A stretch of 41,783 nucleotides of DNA from Pseudoalteromonas sp. FUC4 (GCF_008370255.1 NZ_SEUI01000006.1:1-41783); one strand, 5' to 3'; shown: positions 24,252-32,668, numbered from the stretch's first letter. The notes: a model not told the origin generated them from the letters alone. Numbers and translations are program-made.

Positions 24252-24267
24252 TAAGTCAACGAAATAC

Positions 24268-24301
24268 AAAAAAGCAGCATTTAAGTAAACTTAAGTGCTG
24301 C
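24268..24301 (-). terminator. Rho-independent terminator of yggN-like gene
   Basis: On the minus strand a 12-bp stem GCAGCACTTAAG/CTTAAATGCTGC (one G-T pair) with a 4-nt loop is followed by six T residues. It lies 30 nt after the gene's stop and 17 bp from the MITE's right end. Confidence 0.9.
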
Positions 24302-24330
24302 CAAAGGGATGTTAAATAATGTTTGCTGTA

Positions 24331-25125
24331 CTAATTTTGTTTAAAGCTAAATAACTGATAACCTTCAAGCTCAGGCACTTGCATTACTAATTGCTCTTCT
24401 TGTTTTGCAATATCAGCAAAGTTTCCACATAAAGAGTTAGCACGTTCTTCAAGTGCGCTTGCATGTAGCTCTACTTTTTCTTCTATTTGTGCACCCATAT
24501 TTTCCATACGTTGTTCAAAGGCATCCATATCACCGCCTGAACCAAGTAACTCAGAACCTAAAGCTACTAAAATACTGCCCATTGATTGCATCACTGCTGA
24601 TTCAACCGCTGTTTCTATCTGCTGCTCAAATTGTTGTTCAAAGTTTTCGCCAAATTGATTAAAACTTTGTTGGCCCATCACAAATGTACCTTGTTGGTAA
24701 AATGTGTTTTCTACCTCAATTTTAATGTCGTCCATAAGCTCAGACATATTATCAAGGCCGTCAATATTAAATGCATTGCCCACTTCTTCTAATGCTACTC
24801 CGGCAATTTTAACGCCTTCTAGCGCTATATTAGCTACTTCAGGTAGTTGTGTGCGTAAACTATCAGAGTACTTGGTTAGCGCGTCGCGCTGCGAATTATT
24901 TAGTGCTACAAATTCGCCATTTACAGTTAAGTCACCATGGGTATTAAACTGCATGGTTTTATTGTTGACGGTAAAAATTTCCAATTCGTTTGGCTTAATG
25001 CGCACATCATTTTTAAATTCGACGTTACATTCATCATTACTAAATGAAATTGCAGAATCGTTATTGTTATGAGCCATAGCGGCTGGCGTACAAATTAATG
25101 CGCTAACTAATAGTAATTTTTTCAT
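24331..25125 (-). CDS. yggN: YggN-like DUF2884 periplasmic protein
   Basis: 264 aa. Signal peptide MKKLLLVSALICTPAAMA. The mature part starts with a beta-rich domain (ISFSNDECNVEFKNDVRIKPNELEIFTVNNKTMQFNTHGDLTVNGEFVALNNSQRDAL), followed by a long helical, Gln/Glu-rich region (FGENFEQQFEQQIETAVESAV) and a late Cys (SLCGNF). These features, including the NGE..L...Q...L..Y...LR pattern, match DUF2884/YggN. Function is not established for the family. AGAG lies upstream of the ATG, and a strong terminator follows. Confidence 0.85.
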   Translation of the reverse strand: MKKLLLVSALICTPAAMAHNNNDSAISFSNDECNVEFKNDVRIKPNELEIFTVNNKTMQFNTHGDLTVNGEFVALNNSQRDALTKYSDSLRTQLPEVANIALEGVKIAGVALEEVGNAFNIDGLDNMSELMDDIKIEVENTFYQQGTFVMGQQSFNQFGENFEQQFEQQIETAVESAVMQSMGSILVALGSELLGSGGDMDAFEQRMENMGAQIEEKVELHASALEERANSLCGNFADIAKQEEQLVMQVPELEGYQLFSFKQN

Positions 25126-25512
25126 GTTTGTTCTCTACTTTTTGTTGATGACGATTAATTAATAACAAGTTTGATGCCAGTTTTATTTTTTAATATAAAA
25201 CATATGGTTAACTGTTTTTGTTTGTTTTTTAGTAAATGAAATCAATTAATAAATAACTATTATTTAGTCAAATTGGCTAACTAATAAAAATTAATAAATT
25301 TTATTTATCGATACGATAAAAAACTCTCACTTTCCTCAATTCAAATTTAGCGCTATTTATTCACATTACTGACATGAAGACTATTTACAGTAGTCACGTG
25401 GCTTTATTTTGATGTTAATTTGCACAGCATTTTGACGTTAAACATTTTAATTTTACCGACTATTGCGATAATAAAATCCTTGGTTGGTCTCAAACACTTT
25501 ATGGAGTGGGTT
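25126..25512. other. AT-rich intergenic region between divergent genes
   Basis: About 390 bp separating the yggN-like gene from the PA3496-family gene, highly AT-rich (25170-25320). No RNA gene or MITE ends were seen. An in-frame extension of the downstream gene reaches back to a TTG at 25420, but it has no ribosome site and would add a hydrophobic stretch atypical of the family. Confidence 0.4.
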
Positions 25513-25698
25513 GTGGGTAAGACATTTAGTTACGATGCGCTAGATGACGATTTTGTTGAAGACGAGTACGAAATGCTCGGCCGTAATCAACACGATAAGA
25601 ACAAGCAAAAGGTTAAAAAGAAGTTGGAAGACTACCTTGAGCAAAAACGCTTGCGTAAAAATCTAGGCGAAGATGATTTAAGCGATTACACCGATTAA
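25513..25698 (+). CDS. PA3496-family putative envelope-integrity small protein
   Basis: 61 aa from GTG at 25513, chosen because GGAG lies six bases upstream and the protein then begins (M)GKTFSYDALDDDF, like family members. The sequence is an acidic N-terminal stretch (DALDDDFVEDEYEMLG) followed by a basic helix and EDYLEQKRLRKNLGEDDL, the conserved RxxxExxLExxRLRKxLxDxD-like core of PA3496-family proteins. ATG at 25501 is an alternative start. Molecular role unknown; the family name refers to an envelope phenotype. Confidence 0.75.
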   Translation: MGKTFSYDALDDDFVEDEYEMLGRNQHDKNKQKVKKKLEDYLEQKRLRKNLGEDDLSDYTD

Positions 25699-25784
25699 AT
25701 TTCACTAGTATAAATAAAATACCAATTAATATTGAGAGTTTAAATGTGCAGTTATGCGTATGTTTAAGTTTCAGTAGTATTGGC

Positions 25785-25811
25785 AATAAAGAGGCCTTGC
25801 GCCTCTTTATT
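25785..25811. terminator. Terminator between PA3496-family and glutathione peroxidase genes
   Basis: AATAAAGAGGC (25785-25795) pairs perfectly with GCCTCTTTATT (25801-25811). It lies five bases after the end of the convergent peroxidase gene and probably works in both directions. Confidence 0.75.
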
Positions 25812-25816
25812 ACTTT

Positions 25817-26314
25817 TTAAAGCGCACTTTTAGTTTGTGCCAAAGCTTTTTGAATTGTAAGTTCTAGCTTTTCTGGTTTAGTAAAAGGTGCATAACGTTT
25901 AATTGGCGTACCATCTGCGGCAATTAAAAATTTAGTAAAATTCCACTTTATTTTACGTGTTAAAAAACCAGGTAAAGCCGATTTTAAAAAACGAAAGACT
26001 GGGTGAGCATGCTTACCGTTTACATCTACTTTGGCCGCCATTAAAAAACTCACACCAAAATTAATTAAACACCCTTGCTCTATTTGTGTAGCGTCGCCGG
26101 GTTCTTGCTGACCAAATTGATTACACGGAAACCCTAAAATAACTAAACCTTGGCTGGCATATTTATTATGCAAAGCTTGAAGCGACTCGTATTGGTAGGT
26201 AAATCCACATTTACTTGCGGTGTTAACAATCAGCACAACCTTACCTTCAAAATCACTAAAGTTAATAGGTTGACCCTGCAAGCTTGTTGCGCTTAATTGA
26301 TGAAATTTGTGCAT
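25817..26314 (-). CDS. Cysteine-type glutathione peroxidase family protein
   Basis: 165 aa, thioredoxin fold. The peroxidatic Cys is C36 in NTASKCGFTYQY. The family motifs LGFPCNQFGQQEPG (catalytic Gln) and WNFTKFL (catalytic Trp/Asn) are present. Cys instead of selenocysteine is normal in bacteria, and such proteins (E. coli BtuE) often use thioredoxin as reductant. It reduces hydroperoxides in the cytoplasm or periplasm; no signal peptide is present, so cytoplasm is likely. Confidence 0.95.
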   Translation of the reverse strand: MHKFHQLSATSLQGQPINFSDFEGKVVLIVNTASKCGFTYQYESLQALHNKYASQGLVILGFPCNQFGQQEPGDATQIEQGCLINFGVSFLMAAKVDVNGKHAHPVFRFLKSALPGFLTRKIKWNFTKFLIAADGTPIKRYAPFTKPEKLELTIQKALAQTKSAL

Positions 26315-26387
26315 ATTGGCGTCTTTTTTATTATTGTTATTGGTATTTTAACCTGAGTACAGTATTTCATAAAGTACAAAGAGTGCT

Positions 26388-26687
26388 CTAATTTAATATT
26401 AAAAATAGCCCCATACCGGCAAGTGTTGTGTAATAAATATTATGTGTTTTATAGGCAACAACAATGGCGACTATCGCTGCGCTTAAATAAGGGTTTTGCC
26501 AGTTTAAGTTAATGCCATCTTCATTCAAAAACACGATAGGCACCCAAATTGCTGTAAGCACCGCAGGTGCGCTAAAGCTTAAAAATTGCTGCATTTTAGG
26601 ACCTACTTTAAACGGTAAAGCGCGGTGTAAAAATAAATAACGCGTAAAAAATGTAATGCACGCCATGAGTAAAATAGTTGTCATCAT
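26388..26687 (-). CDS. azlD: AzlD-type branched-chain amino acid exporter subunit
   Basis: 99 aa, three to four hydrophobic helices; starts MMTTILLMACITFFTRYLFLHRALPFKVGPKMQQFLSFSAPAVLTAIWVPIVF, the standard AzlD pattern (TRxxP...P....F...AVLTAxxxP). It overlaps the stop of azlC by four bases (ATGA), so the two are co-translated. Works with AzlC in exporting branched-chain amino acids or analogues, by family knowledge. Confidence 0.93.
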   Translation of the reverse strand: MMTTILLMACITFFTRYLFLHRALPFKVGPKMQQFLSFSAPAVLTAIWVPIVFLNEDGINLNWQNPYLSAAIVAIVVAYKTHNIYYTTLAGMGLFLILN

Positions 26688-27403
26688 AGTGTTGCTTCCT
26701 TTTTAGCGGTTAGCCTTGCTGTGCTGTAACCTGCGGCCATTGCCAGCAGCGCTGAGCAAACAAGCCATAACTCAAATCCTGTACTTTTTAAAAGCGTTGC
26801 GCTAACACCAGCTACAATTACCGTAACGAGTGAGGCCAAATTTTTAATCCCCGGAATAACCAACGCGATAAACGTGGCAGCAATCGCAAAATCGAGCCCT
26901 AAATTAGTTAAGTCGGGCAGCATTGTGCCCGCTATAATGCCAATTAATGTCCAAATATTCCATGCAATATAAAAGCTAAAACCAGCGCTCAATGCGTATA
27001 TTAAACGTGTTTTTGTTCTATATGCTTTTCGATGATGAGAAAACGCAAACAGCTCGTCGGTTAAAACAAAGCTCACCGGTAAGCGCCAACGCATAGGTTG
27101 ATCAATGACCTTATGACGCACAGCTAAACCGTATAAAAAGTGCCGAGAGCTAATAATAAATGTTGTAAATAAAATTGTGAGCAATGGTGTGTTGCCCGCC
27201 ATAAGTTCAATCGCAACAAGCTGTGCAGAGCCTGCAAATACTAATAATGACATTGCTTGGGTTTCAAAGGCGCTAAAACCATTTTGAATCGCTAAAGAGC
27301 CGCATAAAATACCCCAAGGAACAACGGCTAAACACAGCGGTAGCATATCTAAAAAGCCTTTTAAAATAGCTTTTTTAACTGGTTGCATGATATTTACACT
27401 CAC
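26684..27403 (-). CDS. azlC: AzlC-type branched-chain amino acid exporter subunit
   Basis: 239 aa, about seven membrane helices. AzlC hallmarks: PLCLAVVPWGILCGSLAIQNGFS, AMSLLVFAGSAQLVAIELM, IISSRHFLYGLAV and FVLTDELFAFSH. First gene of a two-gene operon with azlD. Start is GTG at 27403 or ATG at 27388; neither has a good ribosome site. Divergent from the cytochrome b561 gene. Confidence 0.93.
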   Translation of the reverse strand: MSVNIMQPVKKAILKGFLDMLPLCLAVVPWGILCGSLAIQNGFSAFETQAMSLLVFAGSAQLVAIELMAGNTPLLTILFTTFIISSRHFLYGLAVRHKVIDQPMRWRLPVSFVLTDELFAFSHHRKAYRTKTRLIYALSAGFSFYIAWNIWTLIGIIAGTMLPDLTNLGLDFAIAATFIALVIPGIKNLASLVTVIVAGVSATLLKSTGFELWLVCSALLAMAAGYSTARLTAKKEATL

Positions 27404-27495
27404 GGCTTGTAGAATGGCTCATAAGGATACCTTAATATTATGATGTTAAAGTAGTTAACAAATTAAATAATACTGTTTTTTTAAGGATAGGCACA

Positions 27496-28158
27496 ATGAC
27501 GACGTTAAAAGTGTGGGATGGGTTTATTAGATGCTTTCATTGGTTTTTGGTTGTAAGTATTGCAGTGCTTTATTTTAGTATTGAAGAGGGCATGATTGAG
27601 CTTCATTTTGTTGCTGGCTTTTTTACTTTAGCACTTATAGTAACACGTTTAATTTGGGGTGTTATAGGTAGTAAAACCGCGAGATTAAGTGGGTTACTGC
27701 ACTCTCCTAAATCTATTTTTAAGGCATTAAAATCACCAAGCGAATCGTTAGGCCATTCAGCGCCCGGTAGTTGTATGGTGATAGTGTTTTTTATATTAAT
27801 TATAACGCAACTTGTTAGCGGCCTAATGAGTAGCGATGGCATTTTAACTGATGGCCCGCTTGCTCAATATGTGTCTAGCGATACGATTGATTTTGCCAAT
27901 TGGCTACATGAGCTGAATTTTGACATTTTACTTTATGCTATTGGCTTGCATGTATTAGCTATTATTGTTTATAGAATAAAAGGCAAACCGCTGGTTAAGG
28001 CGATGATCACAGGCTCAAAAGAGTTAAAAGCGGATGACTCTGAGGCTAAAGCTAAAGTAACAAAGCCGTCTTGGCCTGCGTGGTTAATATTTATATCTTT
28101 ATTGGTGTTGCTGGTATTTACGTGGGCGAAAGAGCCTTTAACTTATTTATTTAGTTAA
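27496..28158 (+). CDS. Cytochrome b561 domain membrane protein
   Basis: 220 aa. Four membrane helices form the b-heme domain, with candidate heme ligands H15 (CFHWFL), H37 (ELHFVAG), a His in NWLHELNF and H in LHVLAIIVY; a fifth helix ends the protein after a charged, Lys/Asp-rich stretch (KELKADDSEAKAKVTK). This is the cytochrome b561/Ni-Fe-hydrogenase b-subunit type, which moves electrons across the inner membrane. No cytochrome c or dehydrogenase partner lies nearby. AAGGAT precedes the ATG, and a terminator follows. Confidence 0.9.
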   Translation: MTTLKVWDGFIRCFHWFLVVSIAVLYFSIEEGMIELHFVAGFFTLALIVTRLIWGVIGSKTARLSGLLHSPKSIFKALKSPSESLGHSAPGSCMVIVFFILIITQLVSGLMSSDGILTDGPLAQYVSSDTIDFANWLHELNFDILLYAIGLHVLAIIVYRIKGKPLVKAMITGSKELKADDSEAKAKVTKPSWPAWLIFISLLVLLVFTWAKEPLTYLFS

Positions 28159-28167
28159 AAACATATT

Positions 28168-28200
28168 AAACCAACCTTAAAGGGTTGGTTTTTGTTTTTG
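28168..28200 (+). terminator. Terminator of cytochrome b561 gene
   Basis: AAACCAACC (28168-28176) pairs with GGTTGGTTT (28184-28192), followed by a T-rich run. Lies just before the riboswitch. Confidence 0.85.
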
Positions 28201-28221
28201 GTTACATTCTTTTGTTTGATT

Positions 28222-28324
28222 GTTATGCGGGGCCGAATTATAATCGTCGCATTGCTGGCAAACTAGCCGAAAGGTTAGGGTGCAAAGTTTCCAAAAGCTA
28301 TGGTAGCGGGACTACTGCATAACG
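28222..28324 (+). promoter_or_regulatory. GEMM-I cyclic-di-GMP riboswitch
   Basis: Outer stem GTTATGC (28222-28228)/GCATAAC (28318-28324). The core shows the GEMM-I hallmarks in order: GGCAAAC (28257-28263), a stem capped by CCGAAAGG (28267-28274), AGGGTGCAAAG (28277-28287) and the 3' arm GGTAGCGGGACTAC (28302-28315). An 8-bp hairpin TATCCATA/TATGGATA (28364-28382) then a T-rich tract lies before the gene and may be the expression platform. In Vibrio cholerae a GEMM riboswitch precedes gbpA, and the gene here is gbpA-like. Confidence 0.9.
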
Positions 28325-28409
28325 TGTTGTTATGTATCACTTGCCCTCAGTGTATTTTTTGTGTATCCATAGTCTATGGATAAGATTTTGTAACTCTTAA
28401 GGTGTTGCC

Positions 28410-28979
28410 GTGTTTATGCATACGTCGTTGGCCTGTGGAAAATGGTCAACAATAGGTTGCTTAAATCATCATACCCAATTATTTATTGGTGATGTGGTGA
28501 GTGTAACCTTTTACGACATGCAAGGAGAGCTGGTTAGTTTATCATTTGATTACAAGATCACCTCGCTTGAGCAAGGTGAGCCTCATGCATGGCCACGTTT
28601 AGTTGCCGAGCATATTAATGTGCATGTACCTCTTGTTAGCGCAGGTAAAATGACCGAACAGGGCTTAATTGTAGCCTATAGAAATAATGAAATTTTTGCT
28701 TTGCAAAGCAGTGGTATATGTAAAGCACACGTCGATTTTCATTGTATTGCAAAATGCGATGAGCGTGTTATTAATAACGCCGATGCATATGACTATGTGT
28801 ACCCTGAAAATTGTGAAAACTATAATGCGGGTACAAAGGTATTGCAGCCAAAAACTGGGCATGTGTATCAATGCAGGCCTTGGCCATTTAATGAATTTTG
28901 CCGCACGAATGACGATAATAAGTCTATGTTCGAACCCGGTGTAGGACAAAGTTGGGCTATGGCTTGGCAGCAAATATGA
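28410..28979 (+). CDS. Short GbpA-like chitin-binding protein (GbpA_2-like domain plus CBM73/CBM5-12-like module), no LPMO domain
   Basis: 189 aa from GTG at 28410, with AAGGTG five bases upstream. Residues about 7-110 resemble GbpA domain 2 (LFIGDVVSVTFYDMQGE.. AWPRLVAEHINVHVPLVSAGKM). Residues about 127-189 are a chitin-binding module: GTKVLQPKTGHVYQCRPWP, FCRT and MFEPGVGQSWAMAWQQI, with paired Cys and exposed Trp residues, as at the C terminus of GbpA. V. cholerae GbpA is about 485 aa and begins with an AA10 LPMO domain; that domain and any signal peptide are absent here, and 28325-28409 is too short to hold them. Either a real short adhesin or a decayed GbpA. Expression should follow cyclic-di-GMP through the riboswitch. 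Confidence 0.8.
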   Translation: MFMHTSLACGKWSTIGCLNHHTQLFIGDVVSVTFYDMQGELVSLSFDYKITSLEQGEPHAWPRLVAEHINVHVPLVSAGKMTEQGLIVAYRNNEIFALQSSGICKAHVDFHCIAKCDERVINNADAYDYVYPENCENYNAGTKVLQPKTGHVYQCRPWPFNEFCRTNDDNKSMFEPGVGQSWAMAWQQI

Positions 28980-29041
28980 AGCTCAAGTGAATTATCTTCC
29001 CAAAGGTATAGCGGTTTTAGTAATGAAGCGTTTACCGTTTT

Positions 29042-29071
29042 AGCCCATCCAACTATTGGATGGGCTTTTTT
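29042..29071 (+). terminator. Terminator of GbpA-like gene
   Basis: A perfect 11-bp stem AGCCCATCCAA (29042-29052)/TTGGATGGGCT (29056-29066) with a 3-nt loop is followed by TTTTTT. Confidence 0.92.
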
Positions 29072-29120
29072 ATTTTTATGATAAACTGCAAATCACATTA
29101 TTTTTTTAATTGGTTTTTTT

Positions 29121-31196
29121 GTGTCTCGTCCTGACTACTCTTTAAGTTTATTACCTAATTTCCCGATTGCTAAACAGCAAGCCCATACATTAAGTACCCA
29201 CAATAAAATACGTACCGATAATTACTATTGGATGCGCGATGACGATCGCCAAGATGAGCAAGTACTTGCGCATTTATATGCTGAAAATGCGTACTGCGAT
29301 GAACAGTTAGCTGCTATGAAGCCACTACAAAATACACTTTTTGAAGAGTTAAAAGCACGCATTGTAAAAGATGATAATTCGGTACCCGTTAAAGACGGGA
29401 AATACTGGTATCACTCAGAAGTTCGTGGTGATGATGAATACTCGCGTCATTATAGAAGTACAAGCATAAAGGCTGATAATAAAGAGCTTTTACTTGATGT
29501 GAATGTATTAGCTGAAGGATTTGAGTTTTTTGAGCTAGGAGAGGTCGCCCTCAGCCCATGTGAGCAGTTTATGGCTTACTCTGAAGATACTGAAGGTCGT
29601 CGTATTTATAATGTTCGCTTTAAAAGCTTAGTGACCGGTGAAATGCTACCTGATGTACTTGAAAATACAGAAGGGCAAGTTGTTTGGGCTAACGACAATA
29701 AAACCGTTTTTTATGTAAAAAAAGATTTAAAAACGCTATTAGGATACCAAGTATTTAGGCATGAGCTTGGCAGCGAGCAAAGCCAAGACGTAATGGTCTA
29801 CGAAGAGCAAGACAGCAGCTTTTTTATGGGACTTGGTAAAAGCCGCGATGAAAACTTAATTATTATTGATTTAGCATCGACAGAGACCAACGATACATGG
29901 GTGCTTGATGCTAATAAGCCCACTGGCGAATTTAAAGCATTAATGCCGCGTGAAAATGGCCACGAGTTTGACGTAGATAAGCTAGGTGACACATTTTATA
30001 TTGTGACTAACTGGCAAGCTAAAAACTTTAGATTAATGACAGCAACAAACGAAACGATTGCTGATAAAACTCAATGGTTTGAGCATACAGCTCACAGAGA
30101 AAATGTCCTGCTTGAAGGTGTCGAGTTATTTAATGACTTTTTAGTATTGAGTGAACGCGAACAAGGGCAAGCTCGATTTGTAGTTGTTAATAGGCAAGGG
30201 GATCGTATGGCACTTGAGTTTGCCGATCCTTGTTATTATGCTGCAATAGCAATGAACCCAGAGCCAGACACTCGCACTGCGCGTATTTATTACTCAAGTT
30301 TAACAACACCAGGTTCGTTATATGACGTTGATTTAGCAACCGGCGAAAAAACACTACTTAAACAGCAAAAAGTACTCGGTAGTTTTAATGCCGATGACTA
30401 TCAGTCGGAGCGATTAATGGTAATGGCTCGCGACGGAGTTAAAGTGCCCGTATCGGTTGTTTATCGAAAAGACAGCTTTAAAAAAGATGGCACAAATCCG
30501 TTATTTCAATACGGCTATGGCGCCTATGGCTATACGATCGATCCTAGTTTTTCTAGTTCGTCACTGAGCTTGCTCGATCGTGGTTTTGTTTATGTAATAG
30601 CACATGTTCGCGGCTCTGAAATGCTAGGTCGTCAGTGGTACGAACAAGGTAAAAAAGAGCATAAACAAAATAGCTTTAGTGACTTTATTGACGTGACAAA
30701 AGCGCTTGTTGCGCAAAACTATTGTGATAGCAGCAAGGTGTTTGCCTCAGGCGGCAGTGCAGGTGGTTTATTGATGGGGGCAGTTGTAAACCAAGCACCA
30801 GAGTTATATTGCGGTGTTGGCTGCCATGTACCATTTTTAGATGTATTAACCACGATGCTTGATGAGAGTATTCCGCTCACAACAAATGAATACGATGAAT
30901 GGGGTAATCCAAATGAGCCTCAGTTTTATGATGTAATCGAAGCTTACTCGCCGTATGACAATATTCGCGCACAAAACTATCCGAACATACTCGTTACTAC
31001 CGGCCTTCACGACTCACAAGTGCAGTATTGGGAGCCTATGAAGTGGGTTGCAAAAATGCGTGAGCTTAAAACAGATAGTAATATTTTAGTATTTAAAACC
31101 GATATGGATGCAGGGCACGGTGGTGCATCAGGTCGCTTTAAAAGTTTAGAGGAAAAAGCACTCGAAATGGCCTTTTTTATTGCTTTATTAAATTAA
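29121..31196 (+). CDS. ptrB: Oligopeptidase B (S9A prolyl oligopeptidase family)
   Basis: 691 aa, the normal PtrB length. An N-terminal beta-propeller (about 70-400) precedes the alpha/beta hydrolase domain. The catalytic Ser is S546 in ASGGSAGGLLMG, the Asp is D631 in TTGLHDSQVQYWEP and the His is H666 in DAGHGGASGR. DEYSRHYRS.. and YYWMRDD near the N terminus are typical. It cleaves peptides after Arg or Lys in the cytoplasm; no signal peptide. The GTG start at 29121 (VSRPDYSL) has no clear ribosome site, but no better start lies nearby. Confidence 0.95.
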   Translation: MSRPDYSLSLLPNFPIAKQQAHTLSTHNKIRTDNYYWMRDDDRQDEQVLAHLYAENAYCDEQLAAMKPLQNTLFEELKARIVKDDNSVPVKDGKYWYHSEVRGDDEYSRHYRSTSIKADNKELLLDVNVLAEGFEFFELGEVALSPCEQFMAYSEDTEGRRIYNVRFKSLVTGEMLPDVLENTEGQVVWANDNKTVFYVKKDLKTLLGYQVFRHELGSEQSQDVMVYEEQDSSFFMGLGKSRDENLIIIDLASTETNDTWVLDANKPTGEFKALMPRENGHEFDVDKLGDTFYIVTNWQAKNFRLMTATNETIADKTQWFEHTAHRENVLLEGVELFNDFLVLSEREQGQARFVVVNRQGDRMALEFADPCYYAAIAMNPEPDTRTARIYYSSLTTPGSLYDVDLATGEKTLLKQQKVLGSFNADDYQSERLMVMARDGVKVPVSVVYRKDSFKKDGTNPLFQYGYGAYGYTIDPSFSSSSLSLLDRGFVYVIAHVRGSEMLGRQWYEQGKKEHKQNSFSDFIDVTKALVAQNYCDSSKVFASGGSAGGLLMGAVVNQAPELYCGVGCHVPFLDVLTTMLDESIPLTTNEYDEWGNPNEPQFYDVIEAYSPYDNIRAQNYPNILVTTGLHDSQVQYWEPMKWVAKMRELKTDSNILVFKTDMDAGHGGASGRFKSLEEKALEMAFFIALLN

Positions 31197-31256
31197 CTGC
31201 AAAATCAGAAAATTGTATTATCCTATATATAGAAGTTGATATATGTAAGGCGATTT

Positions 31257-31655
31257 ATGTTTGGAGCACATGGTGAATTTCAGATTTGTTCAAAGCCACC
31301 TCTGATGTATTTAGAATTAAAGGGGAGCTTTAACAATGAAGGCATTACGCTGTTAACTAATGGCGTTGTTCAGGAGCTGAGCACTCACCCTGAAAATACG
31401 ATTAAGTTTGTGGTTGTTAATTTAAGAGAGTTTGAGCTGTTAACTTTGGATGGCCTCGATTCATTAGAGACCTATTTTGCCGGTGTAAAAGAACGTGGCT
31501 ATCAACGAGTTGACTATATAAACATTAATATCATAGCTAAAAATATGTTTGAAAAAGTATGGAAAAATAGCGATGTAGAAGTTAATTTTTATAAAGATAC
31601 CGACAGCTATTTATTAGTGCACCCAAATGACAGTTATATCAAACAGAACTGGTAA
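31257..31655 (+). CDS. Hypothetical protein, possibly SpoIIAA/STAS-like fold
   Basis: 132 aa from ATG at 31257, chosen because AAGG lies six bases upstream; the longer TTG frame from 31236 has no ribosome site. No signal peptide or membrane segment. The order of predicted strands and helices (QICSKPPLMYLELKGSFNNEGITLLTNGVVQEL.. FVVVNLREFELLTLDGLDSLETYFAGVKERGYQRVDYININIIAKNMFEKVW) resembles SpoIIAA-like/STAS-type proteins, in which a small domain senses or carries a regulator or lipid. This is a pattern guess only. It ends 23 bp before the convergent LytTR gene's end. Confidence 0.7.
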   Translation: MFGAHGEFQICSKPPLMYLELKGSFNNEGITLLTNGVVQELSTHPENTIKFVVVNLREFELLTLDGLDSLETYFAGVKERGYQRVDYININIIAKNMFEKVWKNSDVEVNFYKDTDSYLLVHPNDSYIKQNW

Positions 31656-31677
31656 CTAACATGAGTATTATAAACCG

Positions 31678-32430
31678 CTATTGAAGAGGGCTTATAATAC
31701 TCTCTAAACACCCTTTATAGCGGCGTGAAAGGTTTAAACACATATCGTTTTTCAGCCTTACTTTATAATCGCCACTGTCAGTAGGCATCAGTTCGCAAAT
31801 AGCTTGTTTTCTTACCAGCGTTGAACGATGAATACGAACAAACCCTTCTGGTTCTAGCTGTTGTTCAATATTTTTCATGGTTTCGCGATGTAGTACCGGC
31901 GTATTACCTTGGGTAAAATGCAGCTCTACATAGTTGCCCGCACCATTAATCCAAATAATATCATTTATATCAATTAGCCTTACCTTACCTACATCTTTAA
32001 CCACAATATGTGATGATGGCTTTTCAGCTTGTGTGCTTTGCGGGTATTGGCGTTCGGCCGCACTTGCAATCGGGCAAAGGTGAATCAGCTTATCAAAGCA
32101 CTTATCAATACGTGATGCAGTTGAATCTAATATTAAAAAATCAACAGCGCCAACTTCAAAGGCAAAACTCGCAAAATGTCCCGATTGGGCAATAATGACT
32201 AACTTCAGCTTTTTAGCAAGCTCTGTTAAATGCACTATTTGCATAGGGTCAGCTAGGTTGGTTAGTTCGTAAAACAGTACATTGTATTGATCAGTGTCTA
32301 TTTGATCTAATCTATTTGTTTGAAGAAAAGATTGAGATTCAAAGTGCCGGTGATCTTGCACGCGCTTTGTTAAAAATGTTGCAAACTTAGTGTTACTAAC
32401 AAAAGTTAATGCATGAAAAGAAGCGATCAT
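31678..32430 (-). CDS. LytTR-family response regulator with degenerate receiver domain
   Basis: 250 aa. Residues about 5-120 have a receiver-like layout, but the phospho-acceptor position has Glu (E55 in YNVLFYELTN) and the usual lysine motif at the end of strand five reads VGAVDFLILD instead of VGAVDYLLKP. Residues about 145-245 are a LytTR DNA-binding domain (VKDVGKVRLIDINDIIWINGAGNYVELHF.. FVRIHRSTLVRKQAICEL.. GDYKVRLKNDMCLNLSRRYKGCL). So it looks like a phosphorylation-independent regulator. Divergent from the TonB-dependent receptor, with 238 bp between the starts. Confidence 0.9.
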   Translation of the reverse strand: MIASFHALTFVSNTKFATFLTKRVQDHRHFESQSFLQTNRLDQIDTDQYNVLFYELTNLADPMQIVHLTELAKKLKLVIIAQSGHFASFAFEVGAVDFLILDSTASRIDKCFDKLIHLCPIASAAERQYPQSTQAEKPSSHIVVKDVGKVRLIDINDIIWINGAGNYVELHFTQGNTPVLHRETMKNIEQQLEPEGFVRIHRSTLVRKQAICELMPTDSGDYKVRLKNDMCLNLSRRYKGCLESIISPLQ

Positions 32431-32668
32431 TATTTTATATCTCTTGCTGTATATAATAATAAAGACCGTGCTTAGCGGAAAAACTGTTATGAAAAGTACA
32501 ATATATTTATAAAATAATTGTGACGTACTAATTCATCTCATAAAACCAGCTATTCGTACCAAAGACTACGCCTCATAAATAATGCCCGTAGAGTGTTTAA
32601 AAAATTCCCCTTACTGTAATCCGCGAAGTAACTATTTAGTTACAAAAATAACAATTCAGGGGGATTAC
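32431..32668. promoter_or_regulatory. Regulatory region between LytTR gene and TonB receptor gene
   Basis: 238 bp, AT-rich. GTAACT (32628-32633) and AGTTAC (32638-32643) form a hairpin 25 bp before the receptor ATG. AGGGGG (32658-32663) is a strong ribosome site for the receptor. I did not find clear LytTR direct repeats. The frame open from 32582 adds 29 residues without signal-peptide character and is not used. Confidence 0.45.
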
